Source: Lutibacter sp.
GTDB lineage: Bacteria > Bacteroidota > Bacteroidia > Flavobacteriales > Flavobacteriaceae
Length of the DNA stretch: 35,378 bases
Direction: 5' to 3'
NCBI RefSeq assembly: GCF_013041805.1
Contig: NZ_JABDRI010000080.1
Location: forward strand, 1 to 35,378
Shown piece by piece: positions 33,653-35,378 of this stretch. The stretch's first letter is position 1; each line of letters begins with the position of its first letter. The notes under the pieces were generated by a model. It saw only the letters and a list, made by a program, of their open reading frames with translations, ran no database searches and was not told the origin of the DNA. Both the position numbers and the translations under genes were made by a program.

Positions 33653-34513
33653 TTATTTTCTATATTCATGTTTTACCCAATCCACTTCCATAACCCATTC
33701 GCCTTCCATAGGTGAATCTGTAATTTTAGCAAAGTTTAAAATAGCAAACATAGGCTCAGGATAATTATCGCCCTCTCCAACATTACGATATACTTCTTTA
33801 CCATCAAGGCCATAAACCAAGTCGCTACCTTCCCATTCCACAGAGTACTCGTGATATTCAGTTAATTTGGCAGGAATATTAGTACGCAAACTCCACCAAT
33901 CACCTTTATCACATTCTCCTAAATTTTTAATAGCTCCTGTTGTATAATGATCTTTATCTCCGTCTCCGTGATGTTCAAAAATATCAATCTCTCCAGATCC
34001 CGTTAATGGCCAACAAACTGTTTCATCTTCTTCTTGCACAGGAGACTCGTTGTTTTGAGCGCCTAATAACCACCACGCAGGAAACATACTAGCTTCTCCA
34101 CTTCCTGATAATTTTAATTTAGCAGTCCATTTACCCTTCACAAATTCTTTACGATTTTTTGATGCAATTCTACCAGCAACGTATTCTGTACTTGGTTGTT
34201 GTTTACCAAACTTATCTAGATTATCACTTTCGCGTTTTTCTGCAATTTTAATTACTTTTATTTTTAATGTTCCATTACTTACTTCTCGCGTTCCAAATTC
34301 TCCATTGGGCACATAACTTTGTTTTTCATTATTTACCCAAATACGCTGATCTTGCCAGTTTTCCGGATTAAAAGTATCAAAATTGTCTAAAAAATCTACT
34401 TCCCAAACATCTGATTTGACTGCTTGATCTGATTCTTTATTTTTTGTTTTACAGGATAATATACTCATTCCTATTATCATAAAACTTAACAAATAGTAAT
34501 TTACTTTTTTCAT
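33653..34513 (-). CDS. Glycoside hydrolase family 16 lipoprotein (laminarinase-like endo-beta-1,3-glucanase)
   Basis: This 286-residue surface or periplasmic lipoprotein has signal MKKVNYYLLSFMIIGMSILSC with Cys at 21. The GH16 jelly-roll domain shows WQDQRIWVNNEKQSYVPNG, the aromatic stretch PAWWLLG and the catalytic motif EIDIFE with Glu175, Asp177 and Glu180. A Cys-containing insert (QEEDETVCWPLTG) precedes the motif. GH16 also includes agarases and carrageenases; the neighbouring GH3 beta-glucosidase favours beta-1,3-glucan (laminarin). No susCD pair or regulator is visible nearby. It is the first gene of the minus-strand unit. Confidence 0.92.
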   Translation of the reverse strand: MKKVNYYLLSFMIIGMSILSCKTKNKESDQAVKSDVWEVDFLDNFDTFNPENWQDQRIWVNNEKQSYVPNGEFGTREVSNGTLKIKVIKIAEKRESDNLDKFGKQQPSTEYVAGRIASKNRKEFVKGKWTAKLKLSGSGEASMFPAWWLLGAQNNESPVQEEDETVCWPLTGSGEIDIFEHHGDGDKDHYTTGAIKNLGECDKGDWWSLRTNIPAKLTEYHEYSVEWEGSDLVYGLDGKEVYRNVGEGDNYPEPMFAILNFAKITDSPMEGEWVMEVDWVKHEYRK

Positions 34514-34595
34514 ATCTATGGTTTCAATAGTTATATATTTTTTAAACTTAATTAATTTACTCTCTATTCAAAAATTTGAGAACTCTATGAGTTTA

Positions 34596-34603
34596 CAAAA
34601 GTA
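34596..34603 (-). promoter_or_regulatory. Candidate -7 element for the GH16-GH3 unit
   Basis: The minus strand reads TACTTTTG, identical to the act operon octamer, 82 bases before the GH16 ATG. No -33 TTTG is at normal spacing. Confidence 0.35.
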
Positions 34604-34684
34604 TCAAATGTAATTACTTTCCAGTAATATAAAAAAAATCAGCCTAAAAAGGTTCAAGGTTGCATTGGTATTGTATTTTGGACT

Positions 34685-34713
34685 GGATTTATAACCTTCG
34701 GGTTATGAGTTCC
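34685..34713. repeat. Hairpin containing a tRNA-Met-like anticodon-arm fragment
   Basis: ATAACC (34691-34696) and GGTTAT (34701-34706) close a TTCG tetraloop on the plus strand, with outer pairing GGA/TCC. On the minus strand 34695-34709 reads CTCATAACCCGAAGG, the same as the anticodon-arm sequence of bacterial initiator tRNA-Met (anticodon CAT). The surrounding sequence cannot fold as a complete tRNA. Confidence 0.45.
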
Positions 34714-34770
34714 TCCTAGACCATTTTAAAAACGGTTTTACTGGGCTCCCGCGCTATAAATTTGCAAAAT

Positions 34771-34790
34771 CGTGTTCAAAAACGTGTTCA
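34771..34790. repeat. Short direct repeat CGTGTTCA, period 12
   Basis: CGTGTTCA at 34771-34778 and again at 34783-34790 is separated by AAAA. It is too short to assign; it could be a protein-binding or recombinase arm site. Confidence 0.35.
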
Positions 34791-35192
34791 GTTTAAGATT
34801 GATTTGTTATACAAATAGTTACTCAAATATATAAAAATGATATTTAAATAATACGAAATTAGCTTTTTAATTTAAAAAATTTGAAGCCGTAATTTTAAAG
34901 GAATAAAGTGATTTTAAACTAATCTGATTATTATCATTAATAGGTTTAATGATTTTTTTTATATTTGAAGTATTGATGATGCTTACACGGAAAAATTGCT
35001 AATTTCTAAGTTTAATTTTATTGATAATTGGATTTCTGGTAATTATTTAGGAGTAATTGTTAACGGATAAAAACAACACAAAAGTACGTTTATCTCTAAA
35101 ATTTGAGTGATAAACATTATAATTCTAAATGATATAACGAGTTGTGCATAATGCGGAAAATCGTTCTAAACATCAACATTTGAACTAAAAAA

Positions 35193-35279
35193 GCCAACGC
35201 GCAAACAGCACATTTATTTTTTGCCAACGCGAAATACCAACGCTTAAAAAAACAAAAGAGCTGTTTCTTTGCCATCGCT
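35193..35279. repeat. Group of GCCAACGC-like repeats
   Basis: GCCAACGCG occurs at 35193-35201 and 35223-35231, with variants ACCAACGC at 35236-35243 and GCCATCGC at 35272-35279. Spacing is irregular, so it is not a CRISPR array. Confidence 0.45.
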
Positions 35280-35341
35280 AAAATCCGAATACAATCGGAA
35301 TTAAGAAAAGACTTTGCAACACCATTGCATCAATATTTTTT

Positions 35342-35349
35342 TATCTTTG
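35342..35349 (+). promoter_or_regulatory. -7 element of the gene starting at 35355, probably leaderless
   Basis: TATCTTTG is followed by five bases and ATG, the same octamer and gap as at ruvB. Confidence 0.5.
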
Positions 35350-35354
35350 TGCCA

Positions 35355-35378
35355 ATGAAATTTATTACAGTCTTATTA
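35355..35378 (+). CDS. Start of an unidentified gene cut by the window end
   Basis: Only eight codons (MKFITVLL) are visible. The start is supported by the promoter-like TATCTTTG five bases upstream. The hydrophobic start could open a signal peptide, but nothing more can be said about function. Confidence 0.45.

Larger units (their letters stand above)
34514..35354. other. 841-base mostly non-coding region at the end of the window
   Basis: This region holds a candidate promoter for the GH16 gene, a hairpin with tRNA-Met-like sequence (34685-34713), a second hairpin (34720-34736), the direct repeat CGTGTTCA at 34771 and 34783, a possible coding scrap (about 34971-35070, ending LGVIVNG before TAA) and GCCAACGC-type repeats (35193-35279). 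No full gene is visible on either strand. Confidence 0.5.

Noticed and set aside
34971-35070. Decayed coding fragment ending ISKFNFIDNWISGNYLGVIVNG before TAA
   Set aside because: It reads like protein for about 30 codons but has no start, no recognised family and a stop just upstream; not enough to call a pseudogene.
35193-35279. CRISPR array
   Set aside because: Repeats are only 8-9 bases and irregularly spaced, with no cas genes nearby.
35130-35290. Integron attC site suggested by AACGAGTTGTGC and GCCAACGC sequences
   Set aside because: No pair of sites fits RYYYAAC and GTTRRRY at the expected ends and I cannot draw a convincing attC fold by eye; kept only as a repeat cluster.

Overview
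The window is AT-rich chromosomal DNA from a member of the Bacteroidota, most likely a marine or aquatic Flavobacteriaceae. The main reasons are the gene order (infB, a SPOR-domain gene, an Alternative Complex III operon, coxBA, ruvB), the A-rich translation starts without Shine-Dalgarno sites, and repeated matches to the Bacteroidota -7 promoter element TAnnTTTG upstream of genes. No phage, CRISPR array, rRNA or intact tRNA was seen.

Layout. 1-1458 is the 3' part of infB, which converges on a small exported SPOR-domain gene (minus strand) across a two-way terminator. 2.1-13.5 kb is a respiratory block: actABCDEF (Alternative Complex III, a quinol:electron acceptor oxidoreductase) and then coxB-coxA (aa3-type oxygen reductase) from its own promoter. 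13.6-14.6 kb is ruvB. 14.6-19.7 kb is a sulfur or anion block: two overlapping SulP/STAS permease genes and a persulfide dioxygenase-rhodanese gene. The two transcription units carry matching CRP/FNR-type palindromes at almost the same distance from their -7 elements, which suggests one shared activator. 19.8-24.8 kb (minus strand) is leuC-leuD-leuA-leuB for leucine synthesis. Between leuC and leuD sits a roughly 438-bp insert with imperfect inverted-repeat ends. It holds a four-helix-bundle (23S rRNA intervening-sequence type) gene broken by one in-frame stop.

25.4-28.4 kb (minus strand) holds a GNAT/nitrilase-like fusion gene, a small exported protein of unknown function, a twice-frameshifted small membrane-protein gene that was not in the supplied gene calls, and a CYTH-domain gene. 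28.6-31.7 kb (plus strand) is one very long gene fusing an APH-type kinase, an M23 peptidase and a class III PLP enzyme. 31.75-34.5 kb (minus strand) is a two-gene beta-glucan unit, a GH16 lipoprotein followed by a GH3 lipoprotein, probably for laminarin-type glucan. The last 0.85 kb is mostly non-coding, with a tRNA-Met-like fragment in a hairpin, a short direct repeat and GCCAACGC-type repeats. A new gene starts at 35355 from an apparently leaderless promoter and runs off the window.

Functionally, ActABCDEF would take electrons from menaquinol and pass them to CoxBA. The SulP and persulfide dioxygenase genes would handle inorganic anions and sulfane sulfur. The leu genes complete leucine synthesis from 2-ketoisovalerate except for the final transamination. 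The glucanases would supply glucose. Most product calls rest on recognisable motifs; the regulatory and mobile-element interpretations are inference from sequence patterns.
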